From Psoroptes ovis (lineage: Eukaryota > Arthropoda > Arachnida > Sarcoptiformes > Psoroptidae), in contig PQWQ01000007.1 in assembly GCA_002943765.1 (NCBI GenBank), positions 1,056,501 through 1,120,500 of the forward strand: 64,000 nucleotides of DNA. The letters run 5' to 3'. Both the position numbers and the translations under genes were made by a program. The notes below the pieces were generated by a model that worked only from the letters and a program-made list of their open reading frames with translations, ran no database searches and was not told the origin of the DNA. This document shows, in pieces, positions 11,372 to 24,606 of this stretch; position 1 is the stretch's first letter; every line of letters starts with the position of its first letter.

Positions 11372-14300
11372 ATACAAATCATTTCATATTCAATATTTGA
11401 TGGTTGTTGTTGAAAACAGCCATCAGGTATTGATAAAAATCAATGAATTTCTATTTTTTGAAATCATTTTTCGATTTTTTTCGGTCAAAGGCATTAATGA
11501 AACACAAATTGAATTTCAATTCAAAAAAATTCTGGTTTGTTTTTCTAAGAAGAAGATTCAAATATGAAAATATTAATCGATTGATTGATTGATTGATTAT
11601 TTTTGGAAAATTTTCAATCAAACATTTATCAAATTGCTTTGAAATTCAATGTTTGAATGCATGTGTGTGTATGTGTAGGTGTGTGGGCAGTTTAAAATAA
11701 ATAAATTAATAAAATTTCATCGAAATTCACTGATTGAAACTGAAAAAAAATAGTCGTAGGAAGATTTGTTGTTTTAGCTTGGACAAATATGATTAATCAA
11801 TAATCAATCAATTGAATTTTAGGGGGGATGTGAGAAATTTTTGAAATTTTCATTTTTTGAAAAACACAAAAGGTTTTGATGAACAACAGCAGCACATTGA
11901 ACACAGATCTACACACACACACAATTGACATGAAAATTTGAATTTGAAATTGGTCAAAAATTATCACAAAAATATTTTGGTCAAACAAAATAGAAAGCTT
12001 TTGAAGCAAAGCTTAAAGCTGAGCTTGAATTTTTCACAAAAATATTCACAAAAATTCACATTCATGAGTTGATTATGGATGAAGAATTTATCGAAAACAC
12101 ATGTTTGGTGTTGGTGTTTTCTGTGTTGATTCTTTGTTGCACTTGAATTCTTCAAAGTCGATTGCTTCAATGGAAACACAAATCAACACTAAGTTTGATG
12201 GTCTTAAATCTGAAGATTTTCGTCGTCTAAAATTGTTATACTTTTAAGGGTCTTTGACAAATGGGCGCCAATTTTTCTGCAAAATGAATTTCGAAAAATA
12301 GAAAAACAATGATCTTCGATCAAATGTCAATTCTGGTGCTTCTTCATGGTGAATTTCGATCGAAATTTTTTCTATACGCTTTAATTACAAGCAGATTCTG
12401 TTTCAAATATTTATTAATCAATTTTGTTGCATATTTTTCAAATGGATTTTTTCCAAAAAAAAAAATTTCTTGTTTATTTGTTTGTTTGCTTGCTTGCTTG
12501 TTTGTTCAAATATCTAAATTTTATAGTTTATAATTATATGCTGTGAAAATACTGTTGAAAATAAATTGAATCACAAATCAAAATACACTTTGAAAATATA
12601 AAATTGGAAAAAAAATTAGAAAATATTGAAAAAAAATAGAAAATAAAAAAGAAAATAAAAAATTTTATTTTCGAATTTTTTTTTTCAAAAAAAAAAAATT
12701 AAGAAAAAAAGTAGTGGTATTGATATGAATAGAGATGTCTTTTTAAATGAAATGAATGAAGAAAAATTTAAAAATTTGGTAGTAGCAGTATTATAGTATG
12801 GCAATGGTAGTGGTAGGATTAACCAGTGTTTTTTAAAAAAATTTGAATTCTGTTTCACACGAAAGTAGTGGCAATGTTTTCTGTTCTGTCCATTTTTCGG
12901 CTGCTACCTTCATCACATGTTTTTTTTTGGTTTACTATTGTGGGGAGGATGAAACATTTTTTGCGAATCATTAATTTTTTTTCGAAAAAAAAAAAAACAA
13001 AGACCAAACCTATTTTTGTTTCTATGAATGAGAATAAATTATAAAAATGAATGAATGAAAAAATAAAATTAATGAAAAATTTCATTTCATTTTTTTTCTT
13101 ATTCATCCAAAATTGATTTATGGAGAAAAATACCCCAAAATGAAAAATGAGAAAATGAAAAATTTCGATGGGCGGAGTCACAATGCCATTTGTGTTCTGC
13201 AAAGTGTTCGAAAACACTTTGAACAACAGCAGTGTAAATAGCAGAAGCATTTTGAACAGAAGAAAAAAAAATACAAAAAAAGGGGGCAGTACATAGAATC
13301 GAATCATTTTTTTAAAAAGTCAAATTCGAATTTTTTAAGCAATTTTTTTAAATGAAATTTTTTTTCCAAAGAATATAGATTGAACCGCGCGCGTTTTTTT
13401 TTAACAACATTTTAAAAAAGCAATAAAACCTTAAAAATATGGCCTAATGGTCTTCGTAAATGGTTGAATAATATATTTGCGGCGGGAGACTGTTCGCTGG
13501 CAACCAGAAAAAAATTGGTTCAAAAAAATAATTTCAGAAAATTTTCAGAAGAAAAAATTGAAATTAAAATTTAAAAAAAAAATTACACAAAAAATAGCGG
13601 CATTCATTTGTGTTGGTATTAGGTATGTCCTCGGTGTTTATATATTTAAACATATTCATTCATTTGAATTTCAGAATTATCCACCGATTTTTGGCCACAA
13701 ATTCTGTGATCATTAATAATGCAAGAAACTGAGAAAAAACAAACCAAGAAACAATTGATTTTTTCATTTTTTCAAAATTCACAGAAATTTTCATATTTTC
13801 AAACTTTCTGACAAACAAGAATTCCATCATTTTTAAACCGATCGAAGAATAAATTATTCAACGATTCTCGTGTGTACAGCAAGTGAAATATATCGATGCA
13901 ATGAAATGGTGCATACGCGCACCAACACACACACTACAAATGTCCATGATCAATGGATGGAAATCGATAAAAATAAAAAAAAATGAATAATGATCGATGA
14001 TCATAAATTATCGTTTTTGTATTGTTGTATTGTGCTGGGCCTTTGATTCAATTCAATTGTTCTTTGAATTCCATTGTTTACAAACAAACAAAATTTATTT
14101 TGAAATTTTTCAAACAGTTGTAGCAGCAGCAGCAAAAAAAAAAAAAATTTAACCAGAAATGTCACCAATTGGTAGTGGTGGTGGTGGTTGCCAAAAATTC
14201 GGTTTCCAAGGTCCTAGGCCTTGATTTTTTTTATTGGAAAAAGAAATTGAAAATTTTTAAATTTTCTCGATCAAAGATAATGGTGGTGGTACACATACGC

Positions 14301-15765
14301 ACAAACACACCTCCTAAAAACAAAATGGCGACCTTTGAACAATTGAATTGGATGAATTTTTTTTTTTTTTTTTTTTTTAGAAAAAGTGCACGACCACCAA
14401 AAGCCTAAAGGTCAAATTAATTTAATTTTTTTTTGTATTTTTTCAGGTAAAAAATAATAATAAATTTCTTCAATTCTAAGGTCTTATTTTTCAGGTTACT
14501 AGGACGAAAGGTCATTTGTTGTTGAATTGAATTGAATTCAATTTTTTTCAAAAATTATTCAATTCAATTCAGCTTTGCACAGTTTAAGGTCTCGAAAATT
14601 TTCAATTATTTGTTACTGATTTACTAAGAGGTATTGGCCATGGTATTATTTCAATTTAGCTTTGGCCAGGCCAAACAAAACCTATTCAATTTCTCTAGAA
14701 ATCAATGATTAAAAATCCGTGGGAAAATGTTTTAGAATTTTAAAAATTACCTTAGGTTTTTTTAGGTTTTGAACAGGTGATACATGAAGGTTTAATCACT
14801 GAAAAATCGATTTGGAAAATATTCAAAGAAATTAGTCTGACCAACTGCGCCAGGTAAACCGAACCGATTCGAAGGCCTGTTCGAAAGCTTATCAGCTGAT
14901 TACAGGCGAAAGTTTTTCCACCAAAAAACCAATTATGTAATCATCATCATCCTCAGTGATTGACTTGTCATTTTTAAGGCTTTCACCTTTAAAAATACAA
15001 CTTAATTCATTTGGCTGACATTGATATGACAGGCTGCGGCTGCTGGCGTTGGTGTTGGTGGTGGGTAATTTCATCGTTTATCATTGTGTTTATCATTGTG
15101 CTTTTGTGGGTAAACACAGTAGGTCGACGTGTGTCCAAATCATTGTTGAATCTGGGGGTGAATTTGCTTTTTGAATAAATCCAGTTTTGGGCTTTTAAAT
15201 AAATAAATCATATGAATGATATGATTGTTTGATTCGTCGGTTGGTCGGTCGGCCGGTTGATTGATATTTGATCGACCCTCATCACATGCACACACAATCG
15301 ACATTGTTCAAATTCAATGATTTCCGACATTGTCGGTAAACAATTGATTGTTTACAATTGATTTCGGTGGCCAAAAATCAACACCAACACACATACACAT
15401 CAAACATGTCAAATGTCAAACATACACAATCAAAAGTGTAAACACATCGTTTTTTGTAATGATGATGATGATTGCAGGAGGTCAAATTGATTCAATCAAA
15501 ATTTCAGCCAAAAGCACAATTGTTTGATCTAATTGTGATGGAAAGTGTCTGGTAGTGTTTATACCATTGATTATGATTAATACTACAAACCGACTGACCC
15601 TGAAAATTGGTGTCGACTGGCCTGACTGACTGACTACTGACTGACTGACCCAGGAAATAAAAGTGGTTCGAATGTCATCATCATATGAAGTGATCGTATG
15701 ATCAGGAAGCATTCAGTTACTTGATGTTCAATTTGAAATTGAGGATGGACTAATACCGAAAAGAA

Positions 15766-16410
15766 CACGTGTATTTAATCACGTGTTTTTGTGTATTTAA
15801 TCAAGTATCACTGGACAACGTGACGCACGTGATAAACACGGCTAAATTATCTTGTCAAAAATTATTTCGCATAAATCAGCTGATTTCATTCATAAGAATT
15901 ATTCCATAGTAAAATCCTCACCCGTAGACATAATAATGAACGGGATTTTCGGCAAAATTCGCGTAATACCCGACACATTACACATTCCCGAGAATTCCCT
16001 TCAGTATGTGATTTGTGAATTGGGACATTGAATAGGGCTGAATAGGATTGACTCTGTGGTTTGGCTAAACAACAAGGAATGATGTTCAAAGTTTACTTGC
16101 CGACTTAGACATTTCATTTCATTCAAACAACATATATATCTTTTTCCATGGAATTCTTCAATGTTCATTCCACTTTCAAGGTTCATTCATTCATTCATTC
16201 ATTCACTTTCAAAATTCATGCAGTCATTCACCGATTCATCCGATTTAATTCGGAAGAAAAATTGAGTCAGTCAGTCAATCGGTCGATCTGTCGGTTGGTG
16301 GTTAGGTTGAATGGCTGACTTGGTTCATAAGGATAAAGCAAAAGACTGACGTCAAATGTTGACGATTTACAACCCAAAAATTCAAAGCTTTCCATTCAAA
16401 GAATCACGTG
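15766..16410. promoter_or_regulatory. Cluster of CACGTG E-boxes and a CRE
   Basis: CACGTG occurs at 15766-15771, 15780-15785, 15826-15831 and 16405-16410. A palindromic TGACGTCA is at 16347-16354. Three E-boxes lie within 66 bp in an otherwise A/T-rich region. Such sites bind bHLH-ZIP (Myc/Mitf/USF/Clock type) and CREB/ATF factors; their function here is inferred. Confidence 0.4.
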
Positions 16411-17423
16411 GAATAATAATCATTTACAACCAGTGTGCTGAATAGTAGTTTTGATCAATGATAATAGATAGATGGATTGGGGATGTTTTTTCTTTTTTTT
16501 TGGCGAGAAATGTTTCCTAAAATAGCACAAACCGTCGTCTATTATCATTTCAATTCATTGAATTGTAATGAAGTTGAAGTTGAAGGCGTCATATAGTTTT
16601 TGAAGAGAGTATACCAAGTGTGTGTGAGTAAGTGAGTGAGTGTTTCTATTTTCCGTAAGGGAAAATGATTTTACCGAATTTACGATGGTTCGGGAATTCT
16701 CCGAAGAATGAATGAATGAGGAAATAGTGTGAATCCATTGAATGAATGAATGAGAAGAATAAGATGAAGAATAAGCCCTGAAAATTAGTGGCAACTATCT
16801 AGGACAACGCTGGGAATCCGGACATGAATTCAATGAACTTTGAATGAAATCTTTAGAAAAATGGCTCAAAGTCTAGTCGTATTTGAAATGATTTCATGGT
16901 CAAGGACCTTGAGAAATTTTTTCACGATCACAAATTTTAAAAATCCAATTCATATGACCCCTTTTATGAGTGAAATCTAAACATTTCTAACTGAATTCCA
17001 ACGGAATTTACTCGGAAAATTTCAACATGGTTCACGTAATGCCTTAAAAATCGTGAATTCCATTCGATAAGAATTTGAATTTAAATTAAATTTCTGGTCA
17101 ATGGAATCCAAAGGAATTCGCAGAAATTCAATCCAAAATTCAATCATCAAGAATATTACCATTGAATCATCATGATTATCATTGAATTATATTTCTTATT
17201 ATTTTATTTCTCTTTTGAAATCTCAAATAATTTATTTTCAAATCGATTCATTTGATTCATTTGATATTTATAAAAAAAATATAAATTATAAATCGATAAT
17301 CATCGAAAAAAATAATGAAAATCGATTCAAGCTGCAGCAACATTTATGAAAATGTTTCAATGGAAGAAATTTACAAAAATAATTTCGGATTCAAATGTCA
17401 AAAAAAAAAATATTGAAAAATTT

Positions 17424-17503
17424 CGACTTGTCCGAAAAGTTCATGTTGATTTTCAATGAGCATTTGCATTCATTCACCATGGAAAACTTTTCGGACAGCC
17501 TTT
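17424..17503. mobile_element. Degenerate mariner-type MITE
   Basis: CTTGTCCGAAAAGTTCATG and GAAAACTTTTCGGACAGCC form inverted arms about 30 bp apart. The TTAGG ends are lost. Confidence 0.68.
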
Positions 17504-19131
17504 TGAATTAGAATGAATGAATATCGGTTCAATAAATGTCACACAAATACATACAAAATGTACAATGATATTGATTATTTTTGCATGGAAAAATGAATGA
17601 AATGAATGAATTTTCCATTTTTCCAAAAAAAAAAAAAATTCCGAATTTCAAATTTCAATTTTAAAATTTCAAAACGAATTTCATCTGATTTGATTTGATT
17701 TTTGCAATTTTAGATTTTTCAAATTTGGAATTCAAATTCAAATTCAAAAAACAAAAAAAAAAACAATTTTTAATGGAATTTTTTTTCATACGAAATTCAA
17801 TTGCAAAATTAGAAATACGAAATGAAAAAATACGAAATTCAATACGATTCCAGCCAAGATTCAAATGTGCATTCATTATATATATGTGTGCATGAATTTG
17901 AAATTGAAATCTAAAACAACAACAACAACAACAACAGCAAAAAACAGATTTCTCCATTGAAATATAATGTAAATGAAATTTGAAAAATTTTCAAATTTAG
18001 AAATTTGAAAATTTTTTATATCTTTGTTTTGATATTTTTCAATGAAATTCTCCAATCGCTTCCATGCTTTAAGAATCAAGAATATTCCATTTTAGAATTT
18101 TAGAAAAATGATCTCATTTTTTGTTATTTCTGAAATTTATTTGAATTATTTTTGAATTATCGAAATGTTTGAAATTTTCGAAATAAACAAACAAAAAATG
18201 TTAGAATTTGATATGAATATTCTTTAATTGATTATTTTGAAAATAATTTTTTGATTGAAGCAATTGATTGTTATAATTATTATTATTGATATTTTTCAAG
18301 TTTTACCGTTTTGAAATGTTATGTTTCATTTTGTTTTTGAACTGTAAGATCAATTAATTATTGCCCTGAAGGCAGTGTTGGAAAAGAAAAAAAAATTACA
18401 AAAGAATTAATTGAAAATAAATAAATTGAAAATATTTCAATAAACAATAACCTTTCAATCGAGAAACATTTTAATATTTTCGATATCAGCCCCTAAAAAA
18501 TAATAACAAGCTGTTGTTTGAAATAATTATTCTCAATGAAGAAATGATTATGAAAAATATTTTTCCTTTATTCTTAAATATTGATTAATGTTTTATGTGA
18601 ATCATAGAAATTGTTTACGAGGAAACATTTCGTACAAAAATCCATTTGATTCTACGTTATTTTCATTCATACGAATGTTCATTTCATTCGATTTCATTTT
18701 TATTTATATCTTTGTCATCGTATCATTTGGCCCATAAGAATTCAATTATTCATTAATCTTGTTTTTTTTCTCCATTCAAATAATTTATTCTATAAAATTT
18801 TTTCAATTTCAGATATTTCAAATATTTTTATTTTTTTTCAAAAAATAAAAAACAAAATGAAAAACAAAATGAAAATAATTCAAAATTATTTAAAATGTAA
18901 AATATATTTGTTTGTGTATGCGTGCACAAACATAGTCGTGAATTTGGTCGATTCCATTTCATGGGAAAAATATAAATATGAGAATGCATCATATTTGAAA
19001 CATTTTGATGAAAAAAATATTTGAAAATCAACGAAACAATTTGTGATTCGATCTGAAAAAAATGAAATTCTGCGATTTGACAATTGTAAACATCGAAGAA
19101 TATGCGCGTTATGATCGCAGCCAAAATTTTA

Positions 19132-19215
19132 TCAAGTTGTCCGAAAAGTTCTTGCCGATTTTCCAATTATTTTTCGACGATATAACCGGCAAAAATTTTA
19201 CACCAAACGACCTAA
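19132..19215. mobile_element. Mariner-type MITE, symmetric family, damaged right end
   Basis: The left arm AGTTGTCCGAAAAGTTCTTG continues as CCGATTTTCC. The right arm AACCGGCAAAAATTTTACAC is mutated before CGACCTAATA. Confidence 0.75.
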
Positions 19216-19764
19216 TACATTGGATTCCATTGGACATATTTTTTGAACATGGAAAATCAATGAATCAAACAATGAATGCGATGAAATTAAAATAAAACAA
19301 ATGAAACGAAATGAAACAATTGAATTGCAAAAGCCATTTGTAAAATTAGCAAAAACACAAAAACAAAATTTCAATAATTGAAATTCATTTGGAAAATTAT
19401 GAAATATTACCAAATTGTGTATAAACAAATGATCATTCTCGAACAAATAATCAAAATTTGAAACAATAATTAGTCGTAGCAAATGAATGAAATGAGTCGT
19501 CGTCGCCGCTGTCGTTGGTTGTTGCCGACGAATAATTTAGTACCAAAAGGGTTAGTTTTTTTTGGAAATTTCGTTTGAATTCATTCATTAATTTGCTCAT
19601 TTGCTCATTCATCGATTCTCATTTATTGTTCTTGGCTCTTAATTTTTTTTTATAAATGAATGAATCAATGTATGAATGTATTGTATATAATCACATTTAT
19701 TTGTTTGTTTGAATTTCCAACAAAAAAAACATTGAAAGAAGCAGCTTGAAATATATTATAAATA

Positions 19765-19846
19765 TTAAAGCCTGTCCGAAAAGTTTTTTCCGCTTAATCA
19801 ATACGGTTGTTCATGAGAATTGGCCAAAACTTTTCGGATGACCTAA
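19765..19846 (+). mobile_element. 80-bp mariner-type MITE, asymmetric family
   Basis: TTAAAGCCTGTCCGAAAAGT, then TTTTCCGCTTAATC, ending AAACTTTTCGGATGACCTAA. TA precedes it. A 29-T run begins 44 bp downstream. Confidence 0.85.
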
Positions 19847-19887
19847 TGTTATATGGAATCAAATGTAATTTCATTTAATTTGATTTC

Positions 19888-19889
<2 letters not shown>

Positions 19890-19918
<29 letters not shown>
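19890..19918 (+). repeat. 29-base poly(T) tract
   Basis: The second longest T-run, 44 bp after the MITE at 19765-19846. Confidence 0.95.
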
Positions 19919-20079
19919 GGTAACATGGTTCTTTGATATTATTCCATTTTTTTTCGAATTCAAAAATAAAAATGTAATTCTATATCATGTAAATATGAAT
20001 AATGTTTCATTTTTTTTATTTTTATTTTGTTTCAAATATTTGATTATTATACATTTGGAGAATACATAGCTCCAATGTA

Positions 20080-20159
20080 TTAGGCTGTCCGAAAAGTTCA
20101 TTCGGTTTAATCCGCAGAGTTACTCATGAAAATCGGCCAAAACTTTCCGGACAGCCTAA
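20080..20159 (+). mobile_element. 80-bp mariner-type MITE, asymmetric family, intact
   Basis: Exactly 80 bp between TA dinucleotides. TTAGGCTGTCCGAAAAGTTC, then ATTCGGTTTAATC, ending AAACTTTCCGGACAGCCTAA. The outer arms are perfectly complementary except at one base. Confidence 0.93.
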
Positions 20160-20965
20160 TACATATATTCATTTGTTAAAATGTTTTTTTTTTTTTTGAA
20201 AATATTTTTTTGCATATTTTTGAATCGTATATTTAATTTCAATGTATTTCCATGTAAAAAAACAAAAAAACATAAAAAACAAAAAAAAAAAAAAAACAAA
20301 TGACAATCATTAATTTTCATTCCGAATGAACATTTATTTGACGGATATGGAAATGGAAATTAATGTATCAAATCAAATAAATATTTTATGAATCGTGTTT
20401 GGACACGTTTGACTGGTTTTATATGTGCGATAATTTTTGGAATCGGCGGCAATTTCGTGATATTTTTGATTTTTGGAAATATTCAAATCTCAAAATGTTT
20501 CGAAATTACTTCAAAAATTGTTTCAAAATTATCAAATTCACCAGAATTTTCCATTGATTTTCGATCGAGAAAATTTTCGATTGAAAATTCCGAATTTTTA
20601 AAGGTCAAAAATTGAAATTTTGAAATTTTGAAACTTTTTATTTTTATATTTCTCGACCAATATTCGACTTGCATAAGGATATATATCATTGATTATTGAT
20701 TTTTTTTTTTTTCAATTTCTTCAACAATAATAATAATTCAATTCAATTCTTTCATTGATTCAATTGAAATTTATTATTTTTTTGATTTTTTTCCGAAATT
20801 TTTAAATTATTTTCAATCAATTTTTCCCCAATATTATTTTGCTACACTCAAAATCAATATTTTTTTTTCATTTCTCCTTTTGTTTGTTTTGTTTTGCTTT
20901 GTTTGTCCTTTTATCAGAAGAAAAAAAAATATATTGAATAAATTACATTGTCACCAAATCAAATA

Positions 20966-21045
20966 TTAGGCTTTCCGGGAAGTTCTTGCCGATTATATCG
21001 TAGAAAATCATTGGAAAATCGACAATAACTTTCCGGACAACCTAA
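20966..21045. mobile_element. 80-bp palindromic mariner-type MITE, symmetric family, intact
   Basis: Exactly 80 bp flanked by TA. TTAGGCTTTCCGGGAAGTTC then TTGCCGATTATAT; the right arm ends ACTTTCCGGACAACCTAA. Confidence 0.92.
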
Positions 21046-21396
21046 TATTATTTGATTTTTTGGCTCCCCGAAAATTGAAAAAAATTCAATTTCAAAATTC
21101 CAATGTATGTATTTCAATATTTTCTCTATTTCGGCCCAATATTTTGCCCATCATATTCGTAATATTATTATTGATTGAATCGTATGAATGATTGAATATT
21201 TCTTCCATATATTTTCAATTGAAAATACATGATTTTACTTGATGCATGATGCCAAATGCGCCATATTTGATACATTGTAATGTTTGGCCCTAATAAAATA
21301 TATGTGTATTAGTTCATATATTTCTTTGATTTTTGAATATTTCATATATTTGTACATTTGCAAGATGCTAAAATTCAATTTACCAAATATTGTATC

Positions 21397-21476
21397 TTAG
21401 TTGGCCATAAAGTCGTTGCGGCTTTCATCATTGATTTTCATTAAAAAATGCTCAATAACTTAATGGCCAGCCAAAC
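21397..21476. mobile_element. Palindromic mariner-type MITE, TTGGCCATAAAGT family (diverged)
   Basis: TTAGTTGGCCATAAAGTCG then TTGCGGCTTTC, facing ATAACTTAATGGCCAGCCAA. The TIR wording is distinct but the length is the same. Ends are approximate, and a 38-T run starts 34 bp downstream. Confidence 0.7.
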
Positions 21477-21507
21477 CATTTTGGCCAAAATTTGATTTCT
21501 TCTCTTT

Positions 21508-21509
<2 letters not shown>

Positions 21510-21547
<38 letters not shown>
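21510..21547 (+). repeat. 38-base poly(T) tract
   Basis: The longest homopolymer in the window, 34 bp after the MITE at 21397-21476. Confidence 0.95.
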
Positions 21548-21553
<6 letters not shown>

Positions 21554-23623
21554 CATTGAAAATTCCATTATTGAAACATTTATATTAAAAAATGAAAAAA
21601 AAAATTTGAATTCAAAAAAATCAATAATCAATTATTGATAAATGGAAGCAATGAAATTACATTTGAATATTATTATTTTGTTGTTGCTTGATAACAGAAG
21701 AAAATTCATTCATTGAATTAAATTCAAAATAAAATTCCAAGAAAAAAAAATGAATCAAAAATATTTTCAATTGAAATTTGGCTAAGAGAGGAAAGCGGAA
21801 AATGTCAAATACATGATATAAATATAATGTAAAATGGTATAATCTATTATGAAATTATTCGAAATTTTTCTCTTAAATTAAATTGTCCATTTGCAAAATT
21901 TACATTTATAAAAATTATTTTGAATAAATATTTGGTTTTCAACTCAAAATATTCGATGCCATAAATCATAGAGGACATGGAACATGTATAGAATTCACAT
22001 GGAACATGTTTTTGTTCAAGAACCAAAGGGCCAGTTTTTGTTCTGGAAATTCTTCTTGGTGAAATTTTTCGGGCAAAATTTAATCCATTCAAAAATAATT
22101 AATTCCAAATGAAATGATCATCAACAGAATTGATCATCATCCAAAGTTTTCTCATTAAAAATTAGAATTCATTAAATTAAATATCAAGTGGAATGATATA
22201 CGAGATTGTAATATTGATGATGATTATTTTTGTCAAAAAAAAAAAAACAAAAATTAGTATTTACTTATAATATTGATGATATTAATTTCAAATAATTAAA
22301 AATTCGAGAAAATCATTAATAATAATGATTATTATTATTCCAATTATTATTGCTATTAGTATTATTTGTTATTTGTAACAATTATCCATTATATTTAATG
22401 AATTTTCGATTCATTTTTCTGTTTTTTGAAACAAATATGATCTATAATAATCGCATATAAGCACTGTAGCCAAATTCATTTGTATAATTATATTTCAAGC
22501 CATCATTATTTGAGTATTATTTTCATTTCATTTCATTTCATTTCTTTTTTTTTTTGATAAATGAATTTTGAATTCAAACAAATATCATCATTATCAAAAG
22601 AAATGAAATGAAATATTTCAGTTTCAGTAATCATATAATAATGATAATAATAATTCGATTAATCGGTTTCATGAAATGTTTTTATTTTAAATTTTTTTTT
22701 TCTTGGCCAAAGATTTTTTGAAAATTTATGGCGTATAAATATCGTATGTGAATGGATTGATTTTCGAATGAATCATTTCGGATCATTCAACAACAACAAC
22801 AATAACATTCGAGACAACAATTGATTTATAATTTGATTATCGAAAACCAACCAAAGAATTGAATTGAATTCTTGATCAAAACTTTGATTTAATTTTGAAA
22901 AAATATAAAATAAAAATTGATTAATCGAATCATACATAAATAGTGATCGATACAATTGATTTTGTTGATTTTCGATTCTCATTGATATTTTTCAAATGGC
23001 GGAATAAAAATTGATGATAATCAATTGATGATTGATAATCATTCAAAATTCAAAAGTCAAATAGCAAAAACATTAGTGGCCAAAAAAAAACAAAGAATTT
23101 AACGAAGCAATCTGAGCACAGAGAATCTGTGTAGAAATATCCTAAAAAAAAAAAAAATATCAAAAACAATGAAATCAACCAACACAAAATGTCATTAATT
23201 TTATTTTCAATAATTTTTTTTTCACCATTCAGTTTAATATTTTCTTCGAATGGATCATTCCAAGTATGAAATGAAATTCAATAACTAATGATGATATATG
23301 TGTGTGTGTGTGTGTATTGGTATACATTGAGCCCTATGAAATCAGCAAAATTACATTTTTATAATTCAGATTTCAATGCATCATTCAGGGTTTGATTTCT
23401 TGGTCATTTTATGGCCATTAAATGGCAAATAGTAATCGTTTTGAAAATGAAATAATCATTTTGAAAATTATCAAAATTATTATTCAATTATTATGATGAT
23501 GGTTACATAAATGGATTTTTTCAGTTAAAGTAAAGTATCAAATATCAAAAATATTTTTTTTTTATCAAAATAATTATCAAAAATGAACAATATCAGATTA
23601 AATTGTATTTTTTAAAGCATTTA

Positions 23624-23704
23624 TTAGGTTGTCCCATAAGTTTTTGCCGTTTTTTTCAATTTTCATTCATTTGAAAAACGGCAAAAACTTATGGGACAAC
23701 CTAA
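23624..23704. mobile_element. 80-bp palindromic mariner-type MITE, CCCATAAGTT family, near perfect
   Basis: 81 bp flanked by TA. TTAGGTTGTCCCATAAGTTT then TTGCCGTTTTT, facing AAAACGGCAAAAACTTATGG then GACAACCTAA. The arms pair with almost no mismatch, so the copy is young or selectively maintained. Confidence 0.94.
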
Positions 23705-24263
23705 TATTTCAAGCATTTATTAATTTCGAGTCAAAAATAAATATAATCACATCGCAATTCAATTCGATTGATTCGATTTGATTGAATAAATGATCATTGA
23801 ATAACATTGAAAACATTGTTTAAACAAATTAAATTGAAATTCAATTTTCAGATTTTCAAATTTTCGAAATTTGAATCAAATTCAAAATGTATTTCTCGAT
23901 TATTCAATTCGTTTTGATTAGATTTGATTTTCCATAATGATTCATTCCTATTTCAATCAATTTCAAATTCAAGATGAATTTCAAATATTAAAATTCAAAA
24001 ATAATAATAATTTAACACGAAATCGATTTGAATTTTTTTAGTTTTCGTTTTGTTTTTTCTTATCAAATTGCTACAATTTAATGTTTGCAAGTGGGTATCG
24101 TTTATCAAATTATGATTCAAAAAAATCAAAATTATTTGATAATTGAATGTAATCAATTTTTTTTTGAATCAAAATTTTAAAAAAATGAAAAAACAAAAGC
24201 ATTTTAGTGAGTGAAATATGAAAATTTAGTAAATCACATAGTAAGCACAATGGCCATAATAAT

Positions 24264-24292
24264 AATGATGATGATGATCATCATCATCATCA
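24264..24292. repeat. Palindromic (ATG)n/(CAT)n microsatellite
   Basis: ATGATGATGATGATC runs into its inverted copy CATCATCATCAT, centred on GATC at 24276-24279. Confidence 0.8.
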
Positions 24293-24513
24293 TAATGATA
24301 ATGACAAAGAAACAGTAATAATAATCAAAAATGTAAATAATAATAATAATAAATATCATGATCATGATGCGTAAATAATTTTTTTGAAAAAAAATTAAAT
24401 TTTATTTCATTTTATTTTATTGTTGTTGAAAAAATGAAATAATAAAATAATAAAAATTGAAAAATCAAATATCAAACATTATTTTTTAAAAAATATAAAT
24501 TCGTATTTTGATA

Positions 24514-24606
24514 TGGGTTGTCCGAAAAGTTATTGCCAGTTTTCTATTAAAGTTTTGCATTATTTTTCATTGAATTAACACGCCAGAACTTTTCGAACAA
24601 CCCTTT
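24514..24606. mobile_element. Mariner-type MITE, symmetric family, enlarged
   Basis: GGGTTGTCCGAAAAGTTATT then GCCAGTTTTC, facing CGCCAGAACTTTTCGAACAA then CCC. About 90 bp; the outermost bases are diverged. Confidence 0.75.

Noticed and set aside
12855..13307. Minus-strand frame of 150 codons, Phe-rich
   Set aside because: Phe/Lys/Leu content follows from T/A-rich sequence; no motif and no plausible membrane topology signature.
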